Assembly (NCBI RefSeq): GCF_030704535.1
Contig: NC_081822.1
Span: 13,571,001-13,635,000, forward strand
Direction of reading: 5' to 3'
From: Vitis vinifera
Taxonomy: Eukaryota; Streptophyta; Magnoliopsida; Vitales; Vitaceae
DNA length: 64,000 bases
A program made the position numbers and the translations under genes. The notes beneath the pieces were generated by a model, which worked only from the letters and a program-made list of their open reading frames with translations, ran no database searches and was not told where the DNA came from. Shown here piece by piece: positions 37,356-48,787 of the stretch. The stretch's first letter is position 1, and every line of letters begins with the position of its first letter.

Positions 37356-37730
37356 TAGGCTATTATGGAAGCTTTTTTTTTTTTTGATAGGCAAAAGCAC
37401 AAAGATATATTAGAGAAAGGGAGCTTGAAAGGCAACCCAGAGCATACAGGGAGTATACAAGAGACACCTAAAACAAGCAACAAAAACATAAGCACTCACC
37501 GGCCCTCAACAAGAACCCAACCAATCCACAAAGTTAAACAAAGATAAAGGGCCTACAACTATAGAAAAATTAGCCCAGGATAAGAGATTACAAACAAATG
37601 AGTTTTTCAATCTTTGAGTCGACAAAGCCTCGTTATCGAAGACTATCCTATTTCTTTCCTTCCAAATTGTCCAAAATAAACAGAGAGGAGCTGCCCGCCA
37701 AACCTTTCTTTTAGGCTATTATGGAAGCTT
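37356..37730 (-). mobile_element. 5'-truncated LINE with 19-bp target duplication
   Basis: The insert at 37375-37711 (337 bp) is flanked by TAGGCTATTATGGAAGCTT at 37356-37374 and again at 37712-37730. A T run (the minus-strand poly-A tail) adjoins the left copy, followed by GATAGGCAAAAGCACAAAG, the complement of the same kind of 3' end seen in the LINE at 41555-42213. This is target-primed insertion of an L1-type LINE 3' end. No coding is kept. Confidence 0.92.
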
Positions 37731-38458
37731 ATGGTCCTGCAGGCAGCATCTTACTGATAAGGGACAGTAAGGAGTGGGAAAATTAGGGTACAGGCAGGTG
37801 CTTTTTCTGTGCCCCTTCTCGTCTTTTATATACTAATAACACCATGGTTTTTCTAGTGCCAAAAGCAAGCTAGGAATCTTTAATGTGTTCTTAGTTTTGA
37901 GGAGGACTAACTTCATAAGTTAACTTGAGAAAAGTGAGACAAACCCAATCAAAATAGGGAAGGATGTTAGAATTTTAGTTCCAGTGCCTAACTAACTATG
38001 AAGCGGGCTTTCCAGACTTCTTCAAACTCTACCTACATGAGCCTCCCTATTGATGCTCCTTCTAAAGAAACGTCAATGTGGGATCCAGTTATTAGGTAGG
38101 TTGGAAGGTGGCTGGCTAGCAACAAAAGACAGTATTTAAACTTATGATGCCCAGATCCTCCAATTTCACCAAATTTACCTGTGACATTCAATTTCACCCA
38201 TGTACCCATGTCAACACGACATGATATGGGTGTGGGTATGGGATCCTTGTCAAACACTCCTATTTTACATTAGGTGTGACTGTTTAATTTTTTTATTGAT
38301 ATCCTTTTATTATTTCAACTTTCTCAATGACAATCACATTAGGGGTAAAAAAAGGGGAGTTAACTAAAAAGTGAATTTTTTCAAGAATATTTAGTGATAA
38401 AGAGAGGGAAAAAAATATTACAGAGAAAAGATGGGAGCTTCTAAAAGGATATCTTCAC
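37731..38458. other. Unassigned intergenic sequence
   Basis: No gene or clear repeat seen. Confidence 0.4.
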
Positions 38459-38697
38459 TCAGCAGCAGAGCCACATTGTGCTCAAGAGGGGCAAATACCA
38501 CCCCTGAAATTTTGGGAAAAAAATTAGGAATAGGAAATGGGATTTGATCCCTTGACCTGAAGTTTTGAGAAAAATGGCCATTAGGCTATGCAAACAATTT
38601 GGTATCATTCGCGCCGCCACCCCACAAAAAAAATATATATATTTTTCATATCTTGCCCCCCTCAGCTTCTTTTCTGGCTCCACCATTGTCTTTGCTT
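38459..38697. mobile_element. Possible small MITE with AGCCA / GGGGCAA inverted ends
   Basis: The left end carries AGAGCCA...AGAGGGGCAA and the right end the inverse TTGCCCCCCTCAG...TGGCTCCAC, an imperfect terminal inverted repeat of about 35 bp around a 170-bp interior. A tRNA-like GGATCAAATCC lies inside on the minus strand. No target duplication was resolved. Confidence 0.45.
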
Positions 38698-39490
38698 CCA
38701 ATTCATTTTTAATTGATTTCTCTTTTATTATGTCGTATCCCAATATCTGCGCCTATTTTTTAGATCCTTTTTAGCTAAGTCCTCATATTCTAAATTTTGA
38801 ATTATGAAGGATCAAACACCTAGACACATACCCGCATCCAACACTCATACCTGAACCCATGCAACATAGATTTAAACTCATTGGCAAGTAAAACTATGCA
38901 TTTTGCACCTACTTTGGAATATGCCTATGCATTTCACGCCTACTTGAGTATGCCTAACCATTAAGTTTACTTTTGTCAGCCCTAGCTCAGTTAGTACAAG
39001 ACTTAAAAAACTTGAGAGGGACTTTGGGGAGGAGTAAGTGAGGGAAAGAATACCGAATTACTAAACTTTAAGCCTGAAGGATAGTTTGTTGAACTAAAGA
39101 GGGTGGTAGATTCTGTACTATAGAACTACAAGTGATGAATAGGAGTCTTCTATATATGTTTGCTCTAGATTTACTGTTCTGAGAGACAAGTGTTGCCAGC
39201 AAATGCTGGGAAGGAGTGATGCCAGTACACCAAAGTAACAAAAGGCCCTTTTAGGGTAGGGGTACAAGTTATGAGAAGGAACCACCTGAGGGTGAGTGAA
39301 ATTCCTAGGTTACTGCTGGTTCCAGGTGGGAGAAGACAACAAATTTCATTTTCACAAAATGTATGGTGCAGGAAAGGCTTGTTAAGGGTAGATTTCAAAA
39401 CTTTTTCAGGACTGCGGCTGATAAGGATGCCGGTCTGGCCAACTAGTGGAGTCCCAAGGGGTGCAGTGGTCAATGGAGTATGAGATCTCT
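38698..39490. other. Unassigned intergenic sequence
   Basis: No gene recognised. The frame at 39171-39473 (minus) has no domain. Confidence 0.4.
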
Positions 39491-40191
39491 ATTCGCAACC
39501 TTTTATTCTTTCTACAATTCGATCTTATGTCACTAAAGAAAACTCCATTTTTCTGATTTTTACTTTAATTCCGATAAAATAATTACTTGTTTGACACAAA
39601 TAAATAATTGAACTTAAGGCTCTACTTGATTTTTTTTTTTTATTCAAAGGAAAGAAAGCGTGAAGCTGAAATAACCCACTCAGAACACCCTTTAAAGTAT
39701 TACGTGGTACGATTGGATCGAATAAGCCCTTATGGAATAAATATTCAGCCACTTGTGAACCTTCAGGTATTGTCTTTTTCAATGTTTGTTCAACTACCCT
39801 TTTACCCGCAAATGCAATGTAAGAAATTGGGTTTGGCAATAATGATATCTCCCAACATACCAAAACTTGCTATCACCCCGCTAGTAGTAGGAGAAGTAAG
39901 GATTGATACATAAAATAACTTTTTATTTGATTGATAATCATATAAAGCGGAAGATATTTTAGCCATTTGCATCAAGCTCAAACTTCCTTCTTGCATATGT
40001 GCTCCTCCGAAAGAACGCACTAGAATAAGAGGTAGAAATTCATTGGTGGCATATTCGATCAAACGGGTAATTTTCTCACCTACTACGGATCCCATACTAC
40101 CCCCCATATTAGATATTTCATTTGGAACTAGATGATCCATGTCACTTTTTGAATGTCGTTCATGGTGGCGTATGCATGTTAGAGCAAGCAA
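39491..40191 (-). pseudogene. accD: Plastid accD fragment in the nucleus (NUPT)
   Basis: Two adjoining minus-strand frames match the C-terminal half of the plastid acetyl-CoA carboxylase beta subunit. Frame one (about 39802-40110) has [40 protein letters not shown] and SILTSPTT. Frame two (about 39620-39835) has [35 protein letters not shown] and [12 protein letters not shown] one-base change near 39822-39828 shifts the frame between them, and the protein has further substitutions at conserved sites ([12 protein letters not shown]). Upstream of MGGSM the match to accD is lost or rearranged. There is no transit peptide or promoter context, so this is a decayed plastid DNA insertion. The downstream AT-rich part (39491-39620) may be accD 3' flank. 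Confidence 0.88.
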
Positions 40192-41534
40192 GAACCTTAC
40201 AACAAATGTTGACTAGAAGAAAAATTGCAAGTTAAATATTTCAACAAAGATGAGTGAAAAGGAGAGACAGTACAAATTTCCAACCCAAAGAAAAAAAAAG
40301 GGCTCAATTAAGACCAGGGAATGGGAATAGAACACCTTGGACCTAAATAGCCAGAATTGATATGCTAGGGAATTCATTATTCTTATTTTAATGTTTGGAA
40401 ACAACAAGACTCAAATCATTTACTCCTATTCTAATGTCTAGAAACCTGAGGAATCCAAATTACAAAATCATTCCTATTACTACTTCGATGTTTGGTTTGT
40501 ACAAAAACTGGACTTTAATTAATTTTTAGATAATAGAAAAGGAATTTTTATACTTACATTTTTCTTTTCTTGAAAAAATAAAATTTCAACAAATTTTAAA
40601 ATTTTTGTTGATTTTTCACTTTTAACTACCAATACTTTTGAGCACCAAAAATGATATTCATCCAAAAAAGCTTTTAGATTGAAAATGTTTATTTCAAATT
40701 TAAAATAGTTTAGGATCACAATGGATGTGAAATAATTTTTTTTTTCAAATAATTATTCAATGATGATAGACAAAAAGAAATTTTCAAATGATAAAAAATA
40801 AAAAGGAAATCTTTAAAACATTAGATTTGGTTTATTACTACAATTTTTATTTTTAGGATAGTCTGTTAGTAACTCTTAAGTTATTTTAATTCTAATTCGA
40901 AAACACAGGAATAGAAATCCCACTACCTCACTTGGGATTCCATAATCTACAATTTTGCGGGTTATCAAAGGACATGAAAAAATAACCACAAGTGGACATG
41001 TGTGAACCACATGCAGGAATGCTAGCAATAGGAATTACATTCCTGTTCTTATTTTGGGATTCTATGAACCAAATATGACCTTAATATTCTATTTAAGGTG
41101 GTAATTTTGTGTGAATAAGAGATTGGGCTAAAATCTTAACCATTGAGAAGTTAGTTAGATGAGGGCATATCATCCTAACTAACAAGCATTTAAACTTGAT
41201 GAAAAAAATTGTTTGCTTCAGTCCCCAGTCCCTCGGCCAAAATTCCAAATTTTGTAGCACCACAAAATCTCTTCCAATCTACAAAAGGCTTCTTCAACCG
41301 AGTTTTTTCCCCTCTCCTCTTCCAACAAAACCCACTTCCACTCCTCCAAATCCCACTCCTTCAGGAGTATGCACCCATGTTTACTCCTTTTTTTTTCTTT
41401 TTGCTCCCTTTAAGGGGGAGAGGTTTGGTGCTCATTCAAATAAGTGGAAGGGCTGGGAAAAACCTATAAAGCTATTGGAAGAAGAGGACATGGATGCTTA
41501 AAGTTAGTGATATTTTGTGGAAATAGCTTCGTCA
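40192..41534. other. Unassigned intergenic sequence
   Basis: AT-rich with no supported gene. Frames at 41196-41501 show no domain. Confidence 0.4.
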
Positions 41535-42233
41535 AAAGTACAAGAATAGCTAGAGTTGTTGTTCAGTTTCCTAATAGCATTATTTGGAGTCCTTGTGTTC
41601 CTACCAAAGTGGGTTTTTTTGCATGAGAAGCCTCTTGGGGTAAGGTGTTAGCTTTGGATCAACTTAAGAAGAGGGGATGGAATTTAGCTAACAGATGCTT
41701 TCTTTGTTGTGTGGAAGAAGAGTCTATTGATCATATCCTTATTCATTGCACTAAGGCAAGAGTTTTATGGGAGTTATTGTTTGCTATTTTTAGAGTTAAT
41801 TGGGTTCTTCCTCTTTCGGTTAGAGATACCCTTCTTGGTTGCGTGGGTTTAATATGGGCAAGAAGCGTAGAAAAGTGTGGAAGGCAGCCCCTTTGTGTCT
41901 TTTTTGGGCGATTAGGAAGGAAAGAAATAGGATTGCTTATGAGAATGAGGAGCTCTCGATTCATAGGTTGAAAATTTCTTTTGTTTGTAATCTTTGGCTT
42001 TGGACTAAGTCGGTTGTAAATGAAGGTCCTCTTCCTTTATTTAGTTTTGTTGACTGGTGGGGTTCTAGATGAGGGTTGGTGATTTTTGTATCCCCTCTTC
42101 TTTTGTTTGTGCCTTTTGGCGCCTCTTGTATACCCTCTGTATGCTTTTGGGTCAGCCTTAAGGTGCGCTTTTTCTAATATATTTCTTTCTCTGTGTTTTT
42201 ACTTATCAAAAAAAAAGTACAAGAATAGCTAGA
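41535..42233 (+). mobile_element. 5'-truncated L1-type LINE with 20-bp target duplication and zf-RVT domain
   Basis: The insert at 41555-42213 is flanked by AAAGTACAAGAATAGCTAGA at 41535-41554 and 42214-42233. It encodes the end of a LINE polyprotein: WSPCVPTKVGFFA, then a zinc-binding reverse-transcriptase C-terminal block (about 41645-41830, NRCFLCC...DHILIHC, C-x2-C-x7-H-x4-C), then RKERNRIAYE and a stop near 42072. A stop replaces Trp at 41626, and one frameshift lies near 41840. A 3' UTR and poly-A follow, ending ACTTATCAAAAAAAAA. Confidence 0.93.
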
Positions 42234-42871
42234 AGACAAGATTTTCTTATGATGTCAAGGAGTTTTTGAAAATTGATCATGCAAAAGGTTGGGTGAATAT
42301 AAGAAGTAGGTATATTTTTATGCATAAGATGATAAGAAGAAACTCATTTGGCAAGATGGCCAACATAGTTAAGAGGCAACCATAAACATTTTTGAACATT
42401 TATGTATACTAATAGATAAAGATGCTGTGGAGTTGTGAACCTGAAAGATTTCAAACCTATTAGCTTAGTCTATGGGGTGTATAAGCTCTTGGCAAAAGTC
42501 TTGGATAATAGCCTTAAAAGGATGGTGGATTTACCAGCATGCTTTAATGGAAGGTAGACAAATTATGAATGTAGCTCTCATTGCTAGTGAAGCCTTAGAT
42601 TAGCTAAAGAGTTCAAATGTAGGGTTACCTGCAAGCTGGATATTGGAAAGGCAAATGAGCATGTTATTTAGGACTTTTTGTTAGCAAGTTTGGATAAAAT
42701 TGGCTCTACCCACAAGTGGGTGAGATGGATCAAGCCCAATCCAACCTTTTTCAAAGCTCAAAGTTTGAGGCAAGGAGACCCTCTTTCCCACCACCTTTTC
42801 ATATCACCAATGGAGGCTCTGAGCTTGATTCTATAGCAAGCTAGAGAAAGCAGCTTTATCTTAGGTAGGGC

Positions 42872-44025
42872 AACAATTTTGACACAACACCACAACATGA
42901 ATCAAAATTAACACGAATTTTAGTGAGTTTGGGTTGAGTGTAATTGTATTCATATCATAATCATGTCAACATTTTCAATAATTGTTAGACAACCAATTTT
43001 CCTAAAAGTTTAAGCTTATAAGATTTAGACTCACAACATATATCATACACTGTTAACACCTTTCACATGCAACCCCATACCCACACATGCAACAACACAT
43101 AAGCACCCATAGGTATGCAAATAAATAAATTGCAAACAACCTCCTTTAGGCTTAATAAAGCGGATAAATAAACACACGATGAGGTTTGAACACATGACCT
43201 CGTGCCAAATGTGGCTTTGAAACCATGTTAGACAACCAATTTTCCTAAAAGGTTAAGTTTATAGGATTTAGGCCCATAATATATATATATATATCATGTA
43301 TTCCAATAATAAACAAGTTGTATTTGTGTTTGACTGCTCAACCCGACTAACCTGTTTATGACTTATTTAACTCATTTACTTAATCATGTCAAATTGACCC
43401 ATTTATGACTCATTTGACCTATATAACTTTATTGATTTTATAAAATAAAAAATAAAATAAAATATAAATATCATATAGTTAAAACAAATCAAATAACCAA
43501 GTAAAATTTTATATATTTTATCATAAAGATTAAAAATATTTTATAATTAAAACATTAAACAAAATAATAAACAAGATTAAAATTAAAATTTTAGTTTACT
43601 TTTTAGGTTAACAACATATTATAATTAAAATTAAACAATTGAATCAATTAAAATTTTAGAAAAAATTAAAACCGAAAACAAAAGCAACTAAAAAATATTT
43701 TAAAATAATACATTTATAAATTTAAAATTTTAAGCTAAACGAATTATAATCACGTTAACAAATTTATTACAATAAAATTGTGTTAGGTTAAACAGGCTAA
43801 AATCGTGTTAATGGATTGGAATTGAGTCAATGGGTTATTCATGTCATTTTTTTTACACAATCCAACTAAACTCATTTATTAATAAGCTATGATGTGTTAT
43901 CCATGTAATAAATAGCTCATGTTCATGCCATGTCATTTTGACATGATTAATAACGGGTCCTATTTGGGTTCTTCAAATTTTCACTATTTCTTACCCCAAC
44001 ACGACACGAACTATTATCACCATAA
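42872..44025. repeat. AT-rich interspersed repeat inserted in the decayed LINE, itself holding a TRIM
   Basis: LINE coding stops at about 42870 (AGCTTTATCTTAGGTAGG) and resumes at about 44026 (CTCAAGCTTCAAAGTGGG). Between them is the same AT-rich family found at 13425-13800 and 14868-15440, in the same orientation. It starts near TTTTGACACAACACC and ends near CCAACACGACACGAAC. Family and exact ends are unresolved. Confidence 0.75.
42979..43310 (-). mobile_element. TRIM retrotransposon with 5-bp target duplication (ATAAT)
   Basis: The element proper is 42984-43305 (322 bp) with TG...CA ends and ATAAT on both sides (42979-42983, 43306-43310). Direct terminal repeats of about 75-80 bp lie at 42984-43058 and 43226-43305, sharing TGTTAGACAACCAATTTTCC. 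Read on the minus strand, the right repeat is followed by TGGTTTCAAAGCCAC, close to the initiator-Met tRNA primer site TGGTATCAGAGC, and GTGAAAGG, a polypurine tract, precedes the other repeat. There is no coding sequence. These are the parts of a terminal-repeat retrotransposon in miniature. Confidence 0.9.
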
Positions 44026-45730
44026 TCTCAAGCTTCAAAGTGGGAAGAAGAGGTGGGGAGGGGATGGAAGTGTCTCATTTGTTGTTTGTCAATGACACAC
44101 TTGTTTTCTCTTATGCTAATAAGTGCATTTGGAGCATCTAAGTTAGACCTCCATGTGGCTCAAGCCAATATTTAGTATAAAGACAAACATGGAGAAAAGT
44201 GAAAGTCACAAATGTGGGGGATCTAACTTTGGTGTTGGATTGCAAGGAAGGGAATCCACCCACCACATAGTTGAGCCTTCCTTCAAGAGCTTCTCACAAA
44301 TTTGTGAGGTTATGGGAATCGATGAAGGAGAAATCTAGAGAAAACTTCCCTTTTGAATGAAGGGATACCTTTCACAAGGAGGGAAACTCACCTTGATCAA
44401 GAGCACATTGTCAAACCTGCCTATTTATTTATGTCTCTTCTCGTTATTTCTAGAAGGGTGAGACTAAGGCTAAAGTATATTCAAAAGAATTTCCTTTGGG
44501 GTGGTGCTTGAGAAAAAAATATCATTTGATTCATTTGCCCATTGTCCATCTAGACAAAAAAAATGGAAGTATTGGCATCAAAAGTTTTCATACCCTTAAC
44601 AAGGCCCAACTTGGCAAATGGGGTTGAGGATTCACTATTGAGAGGAAGACCCTTTGGAAACAAGTCATAGATGGGAAGTTGGAGCGATTAAAGGGGACTG
44701 GTGCGTGAGGGTGTTGAGAGATGACAATGGCATGGGCTTGTAGAAGACTATTAGATCCACGTGGGAGGACTTTAGAGGCACATCTTGTTTCATTATGGAT
44801 AATGGCGAAAGAGTAAAATTCTAGAAAGATAGATGGTGTGGCAATAGTTGTTTCAAAGAGTCATTCCCAAAGTTATTTTCTATAGCCGTTGTTAAATGGG
44901 CAACAAAAACGTGAGAGCAGGTTAGGGAGGGAGGCAAGTGAAGTCCCTACTTTCATGGACAATTCCATGATTGGGAATTGGAGAGAGTGAAGGCCTTCTT
45001 TCAAAGTTTGCAAACAAGCTTAATTAAAAGGGATGAAGAGAATAGATTGGGTTGGAAGGAATGTAAGAGTGGTAAGTTTGCTGTCAAATCCTACAATCCT
45101 TAGCCTAGGGAAATAGCAAGCCTTTCCCCACAAGCATAGTATGAACACACGGTATCAGATAAGGTAGGTCCCTTCTCTTGGAAAGCTATCTGGAGGAGGA
45201 TTTTAACCCTTAATCGAGAGGGGCTGCAATAACCCGAATAGATGTTACATGTGTATATGAAAAGAAAAGTCAATTGATAATACGCTCCTTCACTGTTCTA
45301 AAACGAGAATTCAGTGGCAGCGTGTTTTTTCTCTGTTTAGAGTAGCCTGGGATGCCTCTGAAAGAGGAACTCTCCTAAGTTAGCATGGCTCTTTTTTAGG
45401 GGAGAAATGAAAGAAAGCTCAATGGAAGGAAAGAACTAGGAGGACTTTCAAAAAATGTAGGGCAATCGGATCAAACAATTAAATCCTCTTTTATGTTTAT
45501 CTTTTTGGATTGGACTAGAGTGTACATAGATGATTCCTTCTACAACCATGATAGGCTTTGTAGATTGATTAAGTTCCAGCTAAGGAAGGGGAAGTTGTTT
45601 TTATACGCTCTCTTTCCTTTTGCTCTCTTGTTAGCACTATTTGCACACATCATGCATACTTTAGTGCACCCCTTTTCAAGCACTTCTAATATATTATCTA
45701 TTCTTCCAAGCAAAAAAACAAGAGGGAAAA

Positions 45731-48159
45731 AAAAATGTTGTGGAAGTGGGGAAAAGGGTAATTTGGAATTCAAAGTTCGTTGAATTATATGAAACTGGAA
45801 TCAGTTGTGCTATTTTGTAAGCTGCATGGGAGTAGATGGAGGAAGTCAACTCCCTCCCATCACACATGTCAAGTATCTGACTGCGAAACCCTCAAATGTA
45901 ATTATGATGGTGCAATGTTGAAGGGGCATTCACCATGGCAATCAAATTAATTCAAAGTGCTCTAGGCGTTGTTCTAAGCTCCAAGCAAGGCATAAAATAT
46001 CAGGGTATGAAATGCAAATGTTGAAGGGGCTAAGAGATACTAGAGCCCAAACTCCTCAGGAGGTAAGAGATATACTGTGCTAGCTGCCCAATGTGCTTGA
46101 TATCAGCCACCTTGAAAAAGGTGTGCAACTTCCCATAGTTGGATAATATGAGGGAATGGGGCACCTTAAAGAAAATATGGAACACTGTAATGGGTTTTGT
46201 TTGTTGGGAGTGATTGAACAAGATGATGCCATTTGTTTTGAAGAGACCATATCAAGGGACCCAAGAAAAGGCAGCCATCTACACATGCAAAAGACAAAAA
46301 AAGAGAAATACACATCATATGACTATTATTTGTATAAATGGTAAATTCCAACTAAATTCATAAAGAATTTCACCAAAATATAAATCACAACCCCAATTAT
46401 AAACCCACAGTCACATTAGATGCATCGCCTCTCACATATCATTGCAATAGCAATTGATACCGAATCCAAGATGGGTGAAAAAAAAATGGTCATGAAGGTT
46501 TGATTACTTGAAGCCCTCCATTTCATAATTAGAAGGAGAGACTCTTGTCAATTTTGATTCTAAAATTTGATTTTCAAGATCAGCAATCATTGCGAGTTAA
46601 TCATAACATTTTAAATAAACCAATCAATTGATGTTTATTAGAAATTATCTACAATATAATATTTATATTACGATCCCCAAGTCAATAGATTCTATGCATA
46701 GGTGTGATACCAAGTGCTTTCTCACTCGATCTAAAATTTCAAATTCTCCATATATACAACTAAGGCAGCAATTAAAAACACAAATATTTAAAATTTTGAG
46801 GTTTAAATACAAAAAATGCTCAGGAGAGCGCATATTTATGCAACTCTAAGTAGCTGTACATATTGACAATCTGACACTTAAATTCACAATCACAAACAGA
46901 AACTTCGTCGCAACAAATTTACATGCAAACCCTAAAAAAATCAGAAGAAACTTTCAACCAATTCAAGCAGCAGAAGAGAAAGTTTTAACCAAGCCAAGCA
47001 GCAGAAAAGTGAATTCTCCGTGGAAAGGAACTAAAGACGAGCCACAACAACCAGCAGCAATAGCAACCAGAAACAGGAATTTACCCTCTGCTTGGTTCCT
47101 AAAAACAACGAAACTTAAAGGCCAGGCTCCGCTAGGATCTCCGAAACAACCCTTTGCAACGGACTCAACTTCCTCAAACTAGTTCCAACATTTTTCCCCC
47201 TCTTTCCCTCGCACTCCCCGAGATCCAAACAGAACCCCATAAAAAAAATAAATAAAAATAAAAACATCCTTTTGGGGACAATTTTTTTCCCATTCTCTCA
47301 ATTTTCCCAGGAACCAAACAGAACGTCCAGGAAGGGGAAAGAAAAAAACAGAAAAATTAACCGAAAGCATCATAGAAATGGAAGTCGAATCTGGGAAATC
47401 ATAGAAGTGTGCAAGAAGGCAAAGCATTAAAGAATAGAAGAAGGAAAACCCAAATTGAAATGGCATATGAGAAGAGAGATAAATTAAGAGAATGAGAAGA
47501 AAAAAGCTCACCTGGAGTCCCAGAGAAAAAAAGAAGAGTGCGTGAGTTGTTTCTGAGAGACTGCTATTACTTCACAAACCGAGATAGACGAACCCTTGAA
47601 AATAAACCACTTAGGAGTTTCCAAATACTGTGGTTTTCCCCTTTGTAACCCAAAAAATAAAAAAATAAAGGATAAAATTAAACAATCTTTTGTACGGCCA
47701 TTTATGCTATTAATTTTGTGTTTAATATATTATTTTATAATTAATATATAAAATTCAAAAATTATACTACCGCTAAATAAAATAATATAATATAATATAT
47801 AAATAAATAAATAACAAATTAATCAATATTTTGCACTGGACTTATAAACTGAATAATCATTTTACTTTAATAAATTTCATTAAAATTATAAAATTTTAAC
47901 TCACATTTTAGATTTATTTTGTTCTAAAGCTTATTTGAAAAAATAGAGACAATGAACATATTTTATTAAAATCATTTTTAGTTGTTAAATAAAATTTTTA
48001 GATATTTATCTACTCTAAAGTTTTTTCATGGTTGAAATTTTTTATTCAATATCAAAATTAATATTTTGCCATTTTTATAAAAATGATTTTGCAAATAAAT
48101 TTCAGGTGTAGTTTTATATTTCATTCATAGAATGAATAGATAGATACTCAGTATAATCC
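45731..48159. other. Unassigned; possible 5' exon of an unknown minus-strand transcript near 47515-47600
   Basis: A donor-like CCAG|GTGAGC on the minus strand at about 47507-47518 resembles the end of a first exon. I could not extend it into a coding gene, and the frame at 46080-46313 shows no domain. The segment from 47640 rightward is very AT-rich. Confidence 0.3.
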
Positions 48160-48300
48160 ACCAGGGTTGCCCAATTGGTTAGGGCAAACATTTGACAATA
48201 TGATCCCAATAAATGATGCATGGTCATGGGTTTGAATTTTACTACCGAAGATACCTTGAATTTACCCGGTATTAATTGTTATAATTTACCTGATACCCAT
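48160..48300 (+). mobile_element. Possible tRNA-derived SINE
   Basis: GGGTTGCCCAATTGGTTAGG (A-box-like) is followed about 55 bp later by GGGTTTGAATTTTAC (degenerate B box). Tail and target duplications were not resolved. Confidence 0.4.
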
Positions 48301-48787
48301 TGTTACACGGTCAACACCCCAAGGTTTGAATCCCATAATAAAATATCAAGGTACCAAGTCAGTGTCTATCAAGCTTCCAATTACAATGAGAATTTTTGTC
48401 ACTCTTGGTGTTCATCATTTTGGGCCCGTCTCTCAAAGATGCAAAAGAGTCGCTGGTAATTTCCTTCCCAAGCGAGTGGTATTGATTTCATAAGAACAAG
48501 GAGAAACTTTCGATCTAAAATTACAGTAGTGTTAACAAGGAGTGTACCATTGTCAAGACAACAAATAATCATGACACAGCGGCATACACCCTCAAAAGCA
48601 GAAAAGCAGATTGCAGAACCATGAAAATAAATTATGTGGAGGTTATCAAGCTGGGTACATCAAAGAGTTCAAGAAGATACATTTTTTTTCTTTCAATAGC
48701 ATTAGCTCAAACTCAAACTGTATTCAACTCCTGTCATCTGTAAGACTCAGAAAATTGCTAGTATTGAGAAAAAAAAAAAACTATGAA
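48300..48787. other. 3' flank of the GUX gene
   Basis: No gene seen. The right part is probably the 3' UTR of the minus-strand GUX gene. Confidence 0.5.

Larger units (their letters stand above)
42440..45730 (+). mobile_element. Decayed L1-type LINE, interrupted by nested insertions
   Basis: Reverse-transcriptase remnants read on the plus strand in several broken frames: FKPISLVYGVYKLLAKVLD (42450-42510), AFMEGRQIMNVALIASEALD (42540-42600), SLRQGDPLS (42765-42790), then after the inserted repeat VSHLLFVNDTLVFSYANK (44068-44125), where the catalytic YADD-type motif has become VNDT. Zinc-binding and C-terminal traces follow (about 45170-45480), and a 3' end at about 45640-45725 has a short A run. 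Multiple stops and frameshifts make it non-functional. A deletion lies near 42720-42760 between WIK and SLRQGD. Confidence 0.85.

Noticed and set aside
46080..46313. Minus-strand frames as an exon of an unknown gene
   Set aside because: No family resemblance, and the putative upstream first exon near 47515-47600 could not be joined in frame.
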